A DNA stretch of 64,000 bases from Lysinimonas soli (GCF_042655435.1 NZ_JBHSMG010000001.1:62001-126000), one strand, 5' to 3'. Counted from the stretch's first letter, positions 31,599 to 40,975 are shown. The notes: generated from the letters alone by a model not told the origin. Numbers and translations: made by a program.

Positions 31599-32251
31599 CC
31601 GCCCCGACGACAGCCAGGTCGGCTCGACGTGTGACGCCGCGCATGCGGCAGGTGATCACCGGCGCCGTCATCATCGTGCTGCTGATCGTCATGGCGCTCA
31701 GCACCCGAGTGGTCAGCACCGTGTCGGCGGCGGGCCAGCAGACGGGAGCCTTCTCGGCGGACAGCTATGGCAAGACGGAGTTCCCCAAAGTCCAGGCGGC
31801 TATCGAGAAGAAGGCGACGGACGCGCGCACCTTGGCGGCCGCCATCGCCGCGGACCGGACTGCCGCGGCCAAGAAGTACGGCGTGCCGGCGGGCACCGGC
31901 CCGGAGTTCTCGGTGAAGTTCACCGGCGTCGTCGGCGCGGGGAGCCTGGGGGTCTACCCGGTCACCGTCGCCGGGATGCCGGCGTCGGTCCTCATCCGTA
32001 TTCAGACCGGGCCGGCAATCAACGGCACCGACCTCCGCGACGCCCCCGGCACGATCCAGTACGGACAGTTCGTCAACCAGATCGACTACCAGAACGCGGC
32101 GTCAGCGCTCAACAAGCAGATGAAAGCCAGCGTGCTGGCCTCGGTCGACACCGCCAACCTCGTCGGTAAGACGGTGACGGTGATCGGCGCGTTCCAGTTG
32201 ATCAACCCGAACGGTTGGCTCGTCACCCCGGCGAAGCTGAGCGTGCAATGA
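31595..32251 (+). CDS. DUF2291 family protein of a CUT2 sugar importer locus
   Basis: 218 residues. One membrane segment near the N-terminus (about residues 22-44) and no cysteine, so a signal anchor rather than a lipobox. The rest lies outside: a helical part with EFPKVQAAIEKKATD and a beta-rich part ending VIGAFQLINP. DUF2291 proteins are found next to ribose/polyol-type ABC transporters and are thought to assist uptake, but their job is unknown. It overlaps the dehydrogenase stop and the ATPase start by four bases each, so it is an integral part of this operon. Confidence 0.8.
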   Translation: MTAPTTARSARRVTPRMRQVITGAVIIVLLIVMALSTRVVSTVSAAGQQTGAFSADSYGKTEFPKVQAAIEKKATDARTLAAAIAADRTAAAKKYGVPAGTGPEFSVKFTGVVGAGSLGVYPVTVAGMPASVLIRIQTGPAINGTDLRDAPGTIQYGQFVNQIDYQNAASALNKQMKASVLASVDTANLVGKTVTVIGAFQLINPNGWLVTPAKLSVQ

Positions 32252-33762
32252 GCGACACGGCACTGCTGACGGCGCGGGACATCGTCAAGACCTACGGCGG
32301 CACTCACGCGCTCAAGGGCGTCAATTTCGAGATCCACAAGGGAAAAGTGACGACGCTGTTCGGTGAGAACGGTGCGGGCAAGTCGACGCTGATGAAGATC
32401 CTGTCCGGGGTCGAGGCCCCGACGTCGGGCCAGATCATCCTCGACGGCGCTCCCGTGGCGTTCTCGTCGACCGTCGAGGCGCGGGAGCGCGGGATCTCGA
32501 TCATCCATCAGGAGCTCAGCCTCGCCCCCAACCTCAATGTGCGCGACAACATCTTCATGGGGCGCGAGATCCGCACCCCGTACGGCGTGGACTTCGCTGA
32601 AGAGGCACGGCAGGCGAAGGCGATCATGGCGGAGCTCGAAGAGAGCATCGATCCCCTTCGGCTGCTGCAAGACCTCCGCCTCGGCCAGCAGCAGATCGTG
32701 GAGATCGCCCGGGCCCTCTCTGTCGACTCGCGCATCCTGATCATGGATGAGCCCACTTCCGCGCTCAGCGCCTCCGAGGTGGAGGTGCTCTTCACGGTGA
32801 TCCGCGACCTCACCTCGCGGGGCGTCTCGATCGTCTACATCTCGCATCATCTCGAAGAAGCGCTGCAGATCACCGACTACGCGGTCGTGCTGCGCGATGG
32901 CTCGATCACCGCGACCGCGGAAGCCTCCGACATCAATCTCGAGTGGATCGTACGGAACATGGTCGGCGAGAACTTCGACCTCGGTTCGCCGCCCCGCGGG
33001 TACCCGTTCGGCGATGTCGTGCTTTCGGCGCAGGACGTCAGCGTCGCCGATCAATCGAGTGCCGACCGTTCGGTCGTCGACCACCTCTCCCTCGACGTGC
33101 GTGCGGGAGAGATCGTGTGCATCTACGGCCTGATGGGTGCAGGCCGCACCGAGTTGCTCGAAGCAATGGCCGGCCGGGTTCCCGTCTCCGGCGGACGGGT
33201 GGTTCTGAAGGGCGTCGACATCTCACGGATGTCGATCGCCGACCGCATCGCTCATGGACTCGGCCTGGTTCCGGAGGATCGGCAGCGGGACGGGCTCGTG
33301 CAGTCGATGAGCGTCGGAGCCAACCTGTCCCTCGCCAGCATCGCGGCGTTCCTGCGGGGAGCGTTCCTCTCCCGAGCGCGCGAGCAGGGGCTGGTCGACA
33401 AGATGATCGGCGAGGTCCACGTCAAGACCGCGGGCGGGTCCGCGCCGATCGGATCGTTGTCCGGTGGCAACCAGCAGAAGGTCGTCATCGGCAAGATGCT
33501 GGCGACTCAGCCCGACGTGATCCTTCTCGACGAGCCCAGCCGCGGTATCGACATCGGCGCGAAGGCCGAGGTCTTCCGGCTGCTGGCCGAGCGCGCGGAG
33601 GCCGGTCTCGCGGTCGTGTTCTCGACCTCTGAGGTCTCTGAATGCCTCAGCATCGCCCATCGCATCGTCGTCATGCGGCGCGGAAAGATCTCTGCGGAGC
33701 TCGGCCCCGACGTCACCAAAGAAGAGATCATGGCCGCCTCCGGCGAAGCCGTGATTGCCTGA
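32248..33762 (+). CDS. CUT2 sugar ABC transporter ATPase (RbsA type)
   Basis: 504 residues with two ABC domains. First domain: Walker A GENGAGKST (about residue 39), LRLGQQQIVEIARAL signature region and ILIMDEPTSAL Walker B. Second domain: degenerate Walker A GLMGAGRTE and a canonical LSGGNQQKV signature with LLDEPSRGID. This asymmetry is normal for RbsA/MglA proteins. It drives import by the permease and binding protein that follow. Start at the ATG at 32248 overlaps the DUF2291 stop. Confidence 0.92.
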   Translation: MSDTALLTARDIVKTYGGTHALKGVNFEIHKGKVTTLFGENGAGKSTLMKILSGVEAPTSGQIILDGAPVAFSSTVEARERGISIIHQELSLAPNLNVRDNIFMGREIRTPYGVDFAEEARQAKAIMAELEESIDPLRLLQDLRLGQQQIVEIARALSVDSRILIMDEPTSALSASEVEVLFTVIRDLTSRGVSIVYISHHLEEALQITDYAVVLRDGSITATAEASDINLEWIVRNMVGENFDLGSPPRGYPFGDVVLSAQDVSVADQSSADRSVVDHLSLDVRAGEIVCIYGLMGAGRTELLEAMAGRVPVSGGRVVLKGVDISRMSIADRIAHGLGLVPEDRQRDGLVQSMSVGANLSLASIAAFLRGAFLSRAREQGLVDKMIGEVHVKTAGGSAPIGSLSGGNQQKVVIGKMLATQPDVILLDEPSRGIDIGAKAEVFRLLAERAEAGLAVVFSTSEVSECLSIAHRIVVMRRGKISAELGPDVTKEEIMAASGEAVIA

Positions 33763-33780
33763 AAGAACGGAAGACCCATC

Positions 33781-34917
33781 ATGACGTCTGCGGCCCCGCA
33801 ACGACAGAAACCGAAGTCCAGCCCGCTATCGGGTGGCTTCAGCATCACCAAGCTCGTGCTCGAGGGGCGTGCGTTCTTCGCTCTGATCGCCATCATCGTG
33901 ATCTTCTCGCTGCTGTCGCCCTTCTACTTCTCGGTGAGCAACTTCCTCACGATGTCGTCGCATGTCGCCGTTTACGCGATTCTCTCGGTCGGCATGCTGT
34001 TGGTCATCCTGAACGGCGGCATCGACCTCTCGGTCGGGTCGACCCTCGGTCTCTCCGGCGTCGTCGCCGGCTACCTGATGCAGGGCATCCGGATCGACTT
34101 CCTGGGAGTCGTGCTGATTCCCCCGGTGTGGGTCGTCGTGGTCATCGCGTGTGCGCTCGGCGCCTTCGTCGGCTTGGTCAACGGTGTCCTGATCTCGAGG
34201 TTCAAGGTGCCCCCGTTCGTGGCGACTCTGGGCATGCTCTATGTCGTGCGGGGTGCGGCGCTCCTCATGACGAACGGGCTCACCTACAACGACCTGGGCG
34301 GCAAGCCGGAGCTGGGCAATACCGGATTCGATTGGCTGGGTTTCAACCGCATCCTGAATGTGCCGATCGGCGTGCTGGTGATGGTCGTCATCGCGATCAT
34401 CGGCAGCGTCGTGCTGACACGCACGGTTTTCGGTCGCTGGCTGTATGCATCCGGCGGCAATGAGCGTGCGGCCGATCTCTCGGGCGTGCCGGTGAAACGT
34501 GTTCAGCGACGGGTGTACGTGCTCTCGGGCGTGTGCGCGGCCATCGCCGGATTGATCCTCTCCTCCGAGCTCACCTCGGCGAGCCCGACCGCCGGTACCA
34601 GCTACGAGCTGACCGCGATCGCCGCCGTCGTCATCGGCGGCGCGGCGCTCACCGGCGGGCGAGGCAACATCCGCGGCACACTGCTCGGCGCGTTCGTCAT
34701 CGGCTTCCTGTCCGACGGCCTCGTCATCGTCGGGGTGTCTGCCTACTGGCAGACCGTCTTCACCGGCGCGGTGATCGTTCTCGCTGTCCTCCTCAACGCG
34801 GTGCAGTACCGCCGCCGTGGCAAGCGCCCCCGTTCCGGAGACGACTCCACTGCTTCCTCGACGCTGTCGGAATCGGCCGGCTCGGCCGAACCGGCTGTCG
34901 AGAAGAGCGCCGGCTGA
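33781..34917 (+). CDS. CUT2 sugar ABC transporter permease (RbsC type)
   Basis: 378 residues with a cytoplasmic N-terminal arm and about ten hydrophobic segments. Family landmarks are LLVILNGGIDLSVGS (about residue 74), RFKVPPFVATLGML, YASGGNERAADLSGV and the C-terminal GAALTGGRGNIRGTLLGAF. The Ser/Glu-rich tail of about 40 residues is cytoplasmic. It forms the channel (as a homodimer) for the operon's importer. It follows the ATPase gene by 18 bases and carries no overlap. Confidence 0.92.
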   Translation: MTSAAPQRQKPKSSPLSGGFSITKLVLEGRAFFALIAIIVIFSLLSPFYFSVSNFLTMSSHVAVYAILSVGMLLVILNGGIDLSVGSTLGLSGVVAGYLMQGIRIDFLGVVLIPPVWVVVVIACALGAFVGLVNGVLISRFKVPPFVATLGMLYVVRGAALLMTNGLTYNDLGGKPELGNTGFDWLGFNRILNVPIGVLVMVVIAIIGSVVLTRTVFGRWLYASGGNERAADLSGVPVKRVQRRVYVLSGVCAAIAGLILSSELTSASPTAGTSYELTAIAAVVIGGAALTGGRGNIRGTLLGAFVIGFLSDGLVIVGVSAYWQTVFTGAVIVLAVLLNAVQYRRRGKRPRSGDDSTASSTLSESAGSAEPAVEKSAG

Positions 34918-34946
34918 CCGGCATCCCTACCGAAAGGAAAATGCAC

Positions 34947-35939
34947 ATGTCTCGCAAAGCAATGGCTGCAGCAGCGACGCTCGCGACCTTCGCACTGGCG
35001 ACAGTGGCTCTCGTTGGCTGCTCGTCGACCGGCTCCGGGGGCTCGACTTCGGGCTCGTCGTCGAAAGGCGGCTTGATCTCGATCATCGTCAACGATCCCG
35101 CGAACCCGTACTGGTTGACAGAAGGCAACGTCGCCGCGGCCGAAGCGAAGAAGCTCGGATACACCTCGACCGTCGGCGCATCGAAGGGTGACACCAACAC
35201 CGAGAGCAACCTCATCGACACGGCGATCACCAAGAAGTCGGTGGCGATCATCCTCGACCCGGCGAACGCGAGCGGCTCGGTCGGCGCGGTGAAGAAGGCC
35301 ACCGCGGCGGGCATCCCCGTCTTCCTCGTCAATGCCGAGATCAACACGGCCGGCGTGGCCAAGGCGCAGCTGGTCTCGAACAACGCCCAGGGTGCGGCCC
35401 TCGGTGCACAGCAGTGGGTTGCCGGCATCGGACAGACTGCGGACTACGTCGAACTCCTCGGAGCGCCCTCCGACAACAACGCCGCAACCCGGTCGAACGG
35501 CTACCAGACGGTGATCAGCCAGTACCCCGGCCTCAAAGAGGTCGGTAAGGAGGTCGCCAACTGGGACCGCACCCAGGGTCACGACAAGATGCAGAGTCTG
35601 CTTCAGGCTCACCCCGGCATTACCGGCGTGATCAGCGGAAATGACGAGATGGCGCTCGGCGCGATCGCGGCTCTCAAGGAGGCGGGCAAGCTCGCCACCG
35701 TGAAGGTCGGCGGATTCGACGGTTCGCCCGACGCGGTGGCCGCGATCAAGGCCGGTGAGCTGCAGTACACCGTGCTTCAGCCCGTTGCGACCTTCGCGGC
35801 CAAGGCTGTGGACGAGGCGGACTCGTTCATCCGCACCGGCAAGACCGGGGCGTCGGCCGAGAAGCAGTCGTTCGACTGCATCCTGATCACGAAGGACAAC
35901 GTGGACAAGTACACCGCGCCCTTCACGCTCTCGCAGTAG
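34947..35939 (+). CDS. Sugar-binding lipoprotein of the CUT2 importer
   Basis: 330 residues from the ATG at 34947; AAAGGA lies seven bases upstream, whereas the ATG at 34941 would abut it. Lipobox LVGC near residue 25, then a Ser/Gly linker. The mature part is a type I periplasmic binding protein (peripla_BP_4): ISIIVNDPANPYW, DTAITKKSVAIILDPA, GVISGNDEMALGAIAAL and VKVGGFDGSPDAVAAI. The ligand should be the operon's polyol, erythritol or threitol by context. A strong hairpin follows the stop. Confidence 0.9.
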   Translation: MSRKAMAAAATLATFALATVALVGCSSTGSGGSTSGSSSKGGLISIIVNDPANPYWLTEGNVAAAEAKKLGYTSTVGASKGDTNTESNLIDTAITKKSVAIILDPANASGSVGAVKKATAAGIPVFLVNAEINTAGVAKAQLVSNNAQGAALGAQQWVAGIGQTADYVELLGAPSDNNAATRSNGYQTVISQYPGLKEVGKEVANWDRTQGHDKMQSLLQAHPGITGVISGNDEMALGAIAALKEAGKLATVKVGGFDGSPDAVAAIKAGELQYTVLQPVATFAAKAVDEADSFIRTGKTGASAEKQSFDCILITKDNVDKYTAPFTLSQ

Positions 35940-35946
35940 TTCAGAC

Positions 35947-35978
35947 GGGGGTGGGAGCCTCGGCGTTCCCACCCCCGC
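35947..35978 (+). terminator. Intra-operon hairpin after the binding-protein gene
   Basis: A perfect 11-bp inverted repeat, CGGGGGTGGGA (35947-35957) and TCCCACCCCCG (35968-35978), ten-base loop. It lies between the binding-protein stop and the kinase start, inside the operon. Such hairpins protect the upstream message and let only part of the transcription proceed, giving more binding protein than enzyme. A similar arrangement occurs at 58431-58466. Confidence 0.65.
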
Positions 35979-36024
35979 ACCACCCGTCAGCACCGTCTGA
36001 GAACCCCTGAAAGGAGCGACTCGA

Positions 36025-37767
36025 GTGAGTTACCTTCTCAACGATCCGGCCGACTTCACCGATGAGATGATCACCGGCTTCGTTGACGCGAACTCCGACA
36101 TCGTCCGCCGGGTGTCCGGCGGCGTGGTGCGCACCGGTCGCACTCCGGCCGGTCAGGTCGCCGTCGTCATCGGGGGCGGCTCTGGTCACTACCCGGCATT
36201 CGGCGGTCTCGTCGGACGCGGCCTCGCACATGGTGCCGCGATGGGGAACGTCTTCGCCTCTCCCTCGGCTCAGCAGGTGTACTCCGTCGCCAAGTCCGTG
36301 GCAACCGACGCGGGAGTGCTGTTCAGCTACGGCAATTACGCCGGCGACGTTCTGAACTTTGATCAGGCGCAACAGCGGCTCATCGCCGAAGGCATTCCCT
36401 GCCGCACCGTCGTGGTCACCGATGACATCTACAGCGCAGAGGTCAGCGAGATCCACAAGCGGCGCGGGATCGCCGGCGATCTGGCCGTCTTTCGCGCCGC
36501 GGCATGGGCGGCGGAGCGGGGCGGCACCCTCGATGAGGTCTTCGAGTTCGCGACTCGTGCGAATGAGCGCACCCGCTCGGTCGGCGTGGCCTTCACCGGG
36601 TGCACCCTCCCGGGTGCCGCCGCCCCGCTCTTTACCGTCACGCCGGGCCGAATGGCCGTCGGCATGGGAATCCATGGCGAACCCGGAATCGAGGAGCAGG
36701 ATCTTCCCACCGCCGAGGCGCTGGGGCGGCAGCTCGTCGATCGACTCCTCGATGCTCGGCCACTCTCGGTCGACCCGTCGCCGACTTCGCGGGTCGCCGT
36801 CATCCTGAACGGGCTCGGCTCGGTGAAGTACGAGGAGTTGTTCGTGACGTACGCGACCGTGGCAGCGAGGCTCCGTGAGTCGGGGATGGTCATCGTGCAG
36901 CCCGAGGTCGGTGAGCTGGTCACGAGCTTCGAAATGGCCGGAGTCTCGTTGACCCTCGTCTGGTTGGACGACGAGCTCGAACGTGCGTGGCTGTCTGCGT
37001 GCGAGACCTCGGCCTATCGCCGGGGCCGGGTGATCGGGGAGCCGGATCCGGTCGGCATTGCGGAGGAGGTGGACGAGAAGTCGGCCGCCCTCTCGCCCGG
37101 CACGCCGGAGTCGCGGGCCTGCGCACAGCTCGTGGTCGACGTGCTCGGCGCGATCAAGCGCGTCATCGACGAGAACGTCGACGAGCTCGGCCGCCTCGAT
37201 GCGATCGCCGGAGACGGCGATCACGGGATCGGGATGCAGCGAGGAGCGACCGCCGCGCTCGCCGCAGCCCGGAAGACCGAACAAGCGGATGCGGGCGCCG
37301 GAGCCACGCTCGCTGCGGCCGGAGACGCCTGGGCCGATCGGGCGGGGGGCACGTCGGGCGCCCTCTGGGGTCTCGCGCTCCGCGCCGTCGCCGACTCGAT
37401 CGGCGATGAGAATGCGCCGGATGCCGCGACCGTCAGTGCGGGGATCTCGGCCGCCGCCGATGCCATCGCCCGAGTCGGCAAGGCGGAGCTCGGCGACAAG
37501 ACGATGCTCGATGCCCTGATCCCCTTCGCCGAGGCCCTCGCCTCGCGAGTCGTTGCGGGGTCATCGTTGACGGCCGCCTGGAGGCAGGCCGCCGAGGTGG
37601 CGACCACCGCGGCACAGGCGAGCGCCGATCTCATCCCCCGCATCGGCCGTGCGCGACCGCACGTCGAGAAGAGTCTCGGCACGCCGGACCCCGGTGCGGT
37701 CTCACTCGCTCTGGCGGCGACAGCTGTCGCCGTTCTCCTCGAAGACAAGAAAGAGGTCGCCCCATGA
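36025..37767 (+). CDS. Fused DhaK-DhaL ketose kinase (erythrulose kinase candidate)
   Basis: 580 residues from the GTG at 36025 with AAAGGAG upstream. Residues 1-330 are DhaK: GGGSGHYPAFGGLVG (about 50), SYGNYAGDVLNFDQA and GMGIHGEPGIE with the His that binds the ketone substrate. Residues about 370-575 are DhaL: AIAGDGDHGIGMQRG with the ADP-magnesium aspartates, and GGTSGALWGLAL. The fusion makes it ATP-dependent rather than PEP-dependent. Mycobacterial and Brucella-type tetritol pathways use this family for L- or D-erythrulose. Dihydroxyacetone is the alternative, but the two following isomerases favour erythrulose. Confidence 0.85.
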   Translation: MSYLLNDPADFTDEMITGFVDANSDIVRRVSGGVVRTGRTPAGQVAVVIGGGSGHYPAFGGLVGRGLAHGAAMGNVFASPSAQQVYSVAKSVATDAGVLFSYGNYAGDVLNFDQAQQRLIAEGIPCRTVVVTDDIYSAEVSEIHKRRGIAGDLAVFRAAAWAAERGGTLDEVFEFATRANERTRSVGVAFTGCTLPGAAAPLFTVTPGRMAVGMGIHGEPGIEEQDLPTAEALGRQLVDRLLDARPLSVDPSPTSRVAVILNGLGSVKYEELFVTYATVAARLRESGMVIVQPEVGELVTSFEMAGVSLTLVWLDDELERAWLSACETSAYRRGRVIGEPDPVGIAEEVDEKSAALSPGTPESRACAQLVVDVLGAIKRVIDENVDELGRLDAIAGDGDHGIGMQRGATAALAAARKTEQADAGAGATLAAAGDAWADRAGGTSGALWGLALRAVADSIGDENAPDAATVSAGISAAADAIARVGKAELGDKTMLDALIPFAEALASRVVAGSSLTAAWRQAAEVATTAAQASADLIPRIGRARPHVEKSLGTPDPGAVSLALAATAVAVLLEDKKEVAP

Positions 37768-38228
37768 CCCGCAAGCTTCGCATCGTCGTCGGGTCCGATG
37801 ACGCCGGATTCACCTACAAGGAGGCTCTGAAGGCCGACTTCGAAGCCAACCCCGATGTCGAGCTCGTCGCCGATGTCGGGGTCGACGCGAATGGTCACAC
37901 TCCCTACCCGACGGTGGCCATCGCGGCTGCCGAGCTCATCGCATCCGGGGCGGCGGACCGCGCGCTCCTGGTCTGCGGAACCGGGCTCGGGGTCGCGATC
38001 TCGGCCAACAAGGTCGCCGGCATCAGAGCCGTCACGGCCCACGACAGCTACTCGGTCGAGCGTGCTGTGTTGAGCAACAACGCCCAGGTTCTGACTTTCG
38101 GCCAGCGGGTCATCGGGCTGGAACTGGCCCGTCGGCTCGCTCAGGAGTGGCTCGGTTATCGATTTGACGAGGCGTCGGCATCGGCCGAGAAGCTGGCCGT
38201 GCTGAGCGACTACGAAACGCGGTCATGA
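37764..38228 (+). CDS. RpiB/LacAB-family isomerase (D-erythrulose 4-phosphate isomerase candidate)
   Basis: 154 residues, four-base overlap with the kinase gene. RpiB landmarks: VVGSDDAGFTYKE at the N-terminus, LVCGTGLGVAISANKVAGIRA (in two parts LVCGTGLG and ISANKVAGIRA, catalytic Cys and anion hole), THDS-like AHDSYS and NNAQVLTFGQRVIG. Ribose-5-phosphate isomerase B proteins normally begin with a GSDHAG motif; here it is GSDDAG. That change suggests a substrate other than ribose 5-phosphate. EryI/DerI proteins of this family interconvert D-erythrulose 4-phosphate and D-erythrose 4-phosphate, which suits the operon. Confidence 0.85.
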   Translation: MTRKLRIVVGSDDAGFTYKEALKADFEANPDVELVADVGVDANGHTPYPTVAIAAAELIASGAADRALLVCGTGLGVAISANKVAGIRAVTAHDSYSVERAVLSNNAQVLTFGQRVIGLELARRLAQEWLGYRFDEASASAEKLAVLSDYETRS

Positions 38229-38265
38229 GAGCCGGCTCCGGCGCCCGGCGCGAATCGACCTGAGT

Positions 38266-39048
38266 ATGGATTCCTCAGCAAGAAGTTCTGCCATCTTGTT
38301 GATGGTGAGCTTCAAGATGTACTTCACCACCGCACAGGCCGTCGCCTGGAGCCGGGCGGTCGGAGAGCTCGCGTCGACCCATTCCGCCGTCGTCGACCGT
38401 CGCGTCGAACTGGTCGTCCTGCCGTCGTTCCCTGCACTCGGGGGGGTCATCGATGCCTTGGCGGGGACTTCGCATTCGGTCGGCGCTCAGGACCTGTTCT
38501 GGGAGGACAGCGGTCCATACACAGGAGCAGTCAGCGGGCGGGATCTTCGCGGGATGGGCTGTCGGTATGTCGAGATCGGGCATGCGGAGCGCCGGGAACT
38601 GTTCGGCGATGACAGTCATGCCGTGCGGCTGAAGGTCGGTGCGGCCATCAGGAACAATCTGATCCCGGTGCTGTGCGTCGGGGAGCCGGAGCACAGGGGC
38701 ATCGACGCGGCGATCCTCTGGTGCACGGAGCAGCTGGAATCCGCACTCGGCTGGTTGGAATCCACAGGACTGTCGACACCCCTCGTCGTGGCGTACGAGC
38801 CTGTCTGGGCGATTGGTGGCGAACAAGCCGCATCATCCGCGCATGTGGTAGCAGTCGCCTCGGCACTTCGAGCGTGGCTCTCGGAGCGCCCAGCCGTCAC
38901 GAGCGCGTCGATTCTCTATGGCGGGAGCGCGGGGCTGGGAACCCTGACGGAACTCGGGGGTGCTGTTGACGGAGTCTTTCTCGGCAGGTTTGCTCATGAT
39001 CCGGAAGTATTCGTGTCGATTCTCGATGAGGCAGGAGGGCAATCGTGA
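38266..39048 (+). CDS. Triosephosphate isomerase-like protein (L-erythrulose 1-phosphate isomerase candidate)
   Basis: 260 residues. The TIM catalytic set is present: Lys in VSFKMYF (about residue 17), His in YVEIGHAERRELFG (about 104) and Glu in VAYEPVWAIGGE (about 178), with a late SILYGGSAG phosphate loop. The genome would have its glycolytic tpiA elsewhere; a second copy in a polyol operon matches LerI/EryH, which converts L-erythrulose 1-phosphate to D-erythrulose 4-phosphate. The NxK of true TIM (usually Asn-Trp-Lys) is Ser-Phe-Lys here, supporting altered specificity. Its stop overlaps the DeoR GTG start. Confidence 0.85.
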   Translation: MDSSARSSAILLMVSFKMYFTTAQAVAWSRAVGELASTHSAVVDRRVELVVLPSFPALGGVIDALAGTSHSVGAQDLFWEDSGPYTGAVSGRDLRGMGCRYVEIGHAERRELFGDDSHAVRLKVGAAIRNNLIPVLCVGEPEHRGIDAAILWCTEQLESALGWLESTGLSTPLVVAYEPVWAIGGEQAASSAHVVAVASALRAWLSERPAVTSASILYGGSAGLGTLTELGGAVDGVFLGRFAHDPEVFVSILDEAGGQS

Positions 39049-39935
39049 CGTCCAATGACGTGCGATCCGACCAGGGGTCGGATGGAGGTTTGCTGCAGTC
39101 GACGCCTCCGGTGGGTGATAGCAGACAGCTCCGTCAGGTCGCCCGGCAACTCGCGATCAGCGAGGCGGTGATGGCCGAGGGCTCGGTGCGCATCGAGCAG
39201 CTGGCGGAACGTTTCGAGACCAGTGTCATGACGATTCACCGGGATCTCGACGAGCTGGAGAGTCGTGGGATCCTGCGGAAGTCGCGGGGGGTCGCCTCCG
39301 CGACGTCGACCAGCCTGGTCGAATCGAGCGACGTCTACCGCGCGAACCGGCAGTCCCAGGAGAAGGCCGCGATCGCGGCGGCCGCGATGCGTTTCATCGA
39401 ACCGGGCCAGGCCATCTTCCTCGACGACTCGACGACCGTCCTTCACCTCGTGAAGCACCTTCCGTCGAAGACGCCGATCACCGTGATCACGAACGTCGTG
39501 ACCGTGATGAACCAGCTGACGGGCGTGCGTGACCTGACGCTCCTCGGGCTCGGGGGACAGTATTACAGTTGGTGCAGCTCTTTCATGGGGCGGATGACGA
39601 CCCAGTCGATCTCCCAACTGCGGGCGGACACCGTGATCATGTCCACGTCGGCGATCACCGACGATGTCACCTTCCACCAATTCCCCGAGACCGTTGACAC
39701 CAAGCGCGCCATGTTCGACGCGTCGAAGACACGCATCCTGCTCGTCGATCACACCAAGTTCGAGCGCAGGGCGCTGCACGCACTCGCACCGCTGTCTGAC
39801 TTCGACATCGTGATCGTCGATGACAAGACGCCGGAAGGACACGTCACGCGACTTCGGTCGCAGGGGATCAACGTCGTCGTCGCACCCACCGGATCACGGT
39901 CGAGCGGCGGCGTCGGACACGAGGAGCACGCATGA
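39045..39935 (+). CDS. DeoR-family regulator of the tetritol locus
   Basis: 296 residues from the GTG at 39045 that overlaps the isomerase stop. An unusual N-terminal 30-residue acidic stretch precedes the helix-turn-helix (about residues 33-85: VRIEQLAERFETSVMTIHRDL, in two parts VRIEQLAERF and TSVMTIHRDL). The effector domain has DDSTTVLHLVKHL and DHTKFERRALHAL, the phosphosugar-binding motifs. It lies inside the operon it presumably controls, so it regulates itself too. The probable inducer is an erythrulose or erythrose phosphate. Confidence 0.85.
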   Translation: MTSNDVRSDQGSDGGLLQSTPPVGDSRQLRQVARQLAISEAVMAEGSVRIEQLAERFETSVMTIHRDLDELESRGILRKSRGVASATSTSLVESSDVYRANRQSQEKAAIAAAAMRFIEPGQAIFLDDSTTVLHLVKHLPSKTPITVITNVVTVMNQLTGVRDLTLLGLGGQYYSWCSSFMGRMTTQSISQLRADTVIMSTSAITDDVTFHQFPETVDTKRAMFDASKTRILLVDHTKFERRALHALAPLSDFDIVIVDDKTPEGHVTRLRSQGINVVVAPTGSRSSGGVGHEEHA

Positions 39936-40963
39936 CCGTACTGCCTGAACACATGACCGCAAGCGTTCTGAAGGGGGTGCGCGAGATGGCCGTCGAGCAA
40001 CGGCCGCTTCCGGTGCCCGAGCGCGACGAGGTGCTCGTCAGAGTGTCCTCGGTCGGCGTCTGCGGCTCCGACGTGCACTTCTGGGCCGAGGGCAGTCTGG
40101 GCGACTGGGTGGTCGACGCACCACTCGTCCTCGGGCACGAGTCCTCGGGCACGATCGTGGCGGTGGGGGCGGATGTCTCCCCGTCTCGCATCGGAAGCAG
40201 GGTGTCGATCGAGCCACAGCATCCGGACCCGACGTCGTCGGAGTCCATGGCCGGGCACTACAACCTCGACCCGGGAATGCGATTCTTCGCCACCCCGGGA
40301 GTGGATGGGGCGTTCGCCGAGTTCGTCACCATCCAGTCGCATTTCGCCTGGGACGTACCCGACACGATCAGCGATGACGCTGCGGCCCTCATGGAGCCGT
40401 TGTCGGTCGCCGTGGCGACGATCCGCAAGGCGGGCATCACGGTGGGAAGCCGGGTGCTCATCACCGGAGCCGGACCGATCGGCGTCGTGATCGCCCAGAC
40501 GGCGCGTGCCTACGGCGCACGCGAGATCATCGTCTCCGATGTCAGCGCTGCCCGCCGGCAGCAGGCCATGACATTCGGCGCGAGCGAGACGATCGATCCC
40601 ATGGTCACCGACATCGCGTCGCTTGGCCTCGACGTCGATGCGTTCATCGATGCATCGGGCGCGGCGGCCGCGGTGCAGTCGGGCATCCACGCCGTTCGGC
40701 CCGGCGGGAGGGTGGTCCTGGTCGGGATGGGCGCGCCCACCGTCTCGATCCCGGTTCCGCTGATTCAGAACCGCGAGCTGATCGTCACGGGAGTCTTCCG
40801 ATACGCCAACACCTGGCCGACGGCCATCGAGCTGGTCGCGAGCGGACGTGTCGACCTCGATGCGCTGGTCACCGGGCACTTCGGCATCGACCAGGTCGAA
40901 GCTGCCCTCGCGTCGACCACGGAACCCGGCGTGCTCAAGAGCATCGTCAATCCCGGTCGGTAG
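39932..40963 (+). CDS. Sorbitol/xylitol dehydrogenase-like medium-chain dehydrogenase lacking structural zinc cysteines
   Basis: 343 residues, ATGA overlap with the DeoR gene. The catalytic zinc site is intact (GVCGSDVHFW, LGHESSG, ALMEPLSVA) and the Rossmann motif ITGAGPIGVVIAQ is present (about residue 170). In relatives the segment after EPG carries four cysteines for a structural zinc; here EPQHPDPTSSESMAGHYNL has none, while the next FFATP matches the family. Loss of that site also occurs in animal sorbitol dehydrogenase, so the enzyme can be active. A second polyol dehydrogenase in the operon suggests two stereoisomers are used, such as erythritol and L-threitol. Confidence 0.85.
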   Translation: MTVLPEHMTASVLKGVREMAVEQRPLPVPERDEVLVRVSSVGVCGSDVHFWAEGSLGDWVVDAPLVLGHESSGTIVAVGADVSPSRIGSRVSIEPQHPDPTSSESMAGHYNLDPGMRFFATPGVDGAFAEFVTIQSHFAWDVPDTISDDAAALMEPLSVAVATIRKAGITVGSRVLITGAGPIGVVIAQTARAYGAREIIVSDVSAARRQQAMTFGASETIDPMVTDIASLGLDVDAFIDASGAAAAVQSGIHAVRPGGRVVLVGMGAPTVSIPVPLIQNRELIVTGVFRYANTWPTAIELVASGRVDLDALVTGHFGIDQVEAALASTTEPGVLKSIVNPGR

Positions 40964-40975
40964 GAGCGAGCAGCG

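Noticed and set aside
36025..39048. Reading the kinase-isomerase block as dihydroxyacetone/glycerol catabolism
   Set aside because: The presence of both a TIM-like and an RpiB-like isomerase together with polyol dehydrogenases fits the erythrulose phosphate route better; a triose pathway would not need RpiB.
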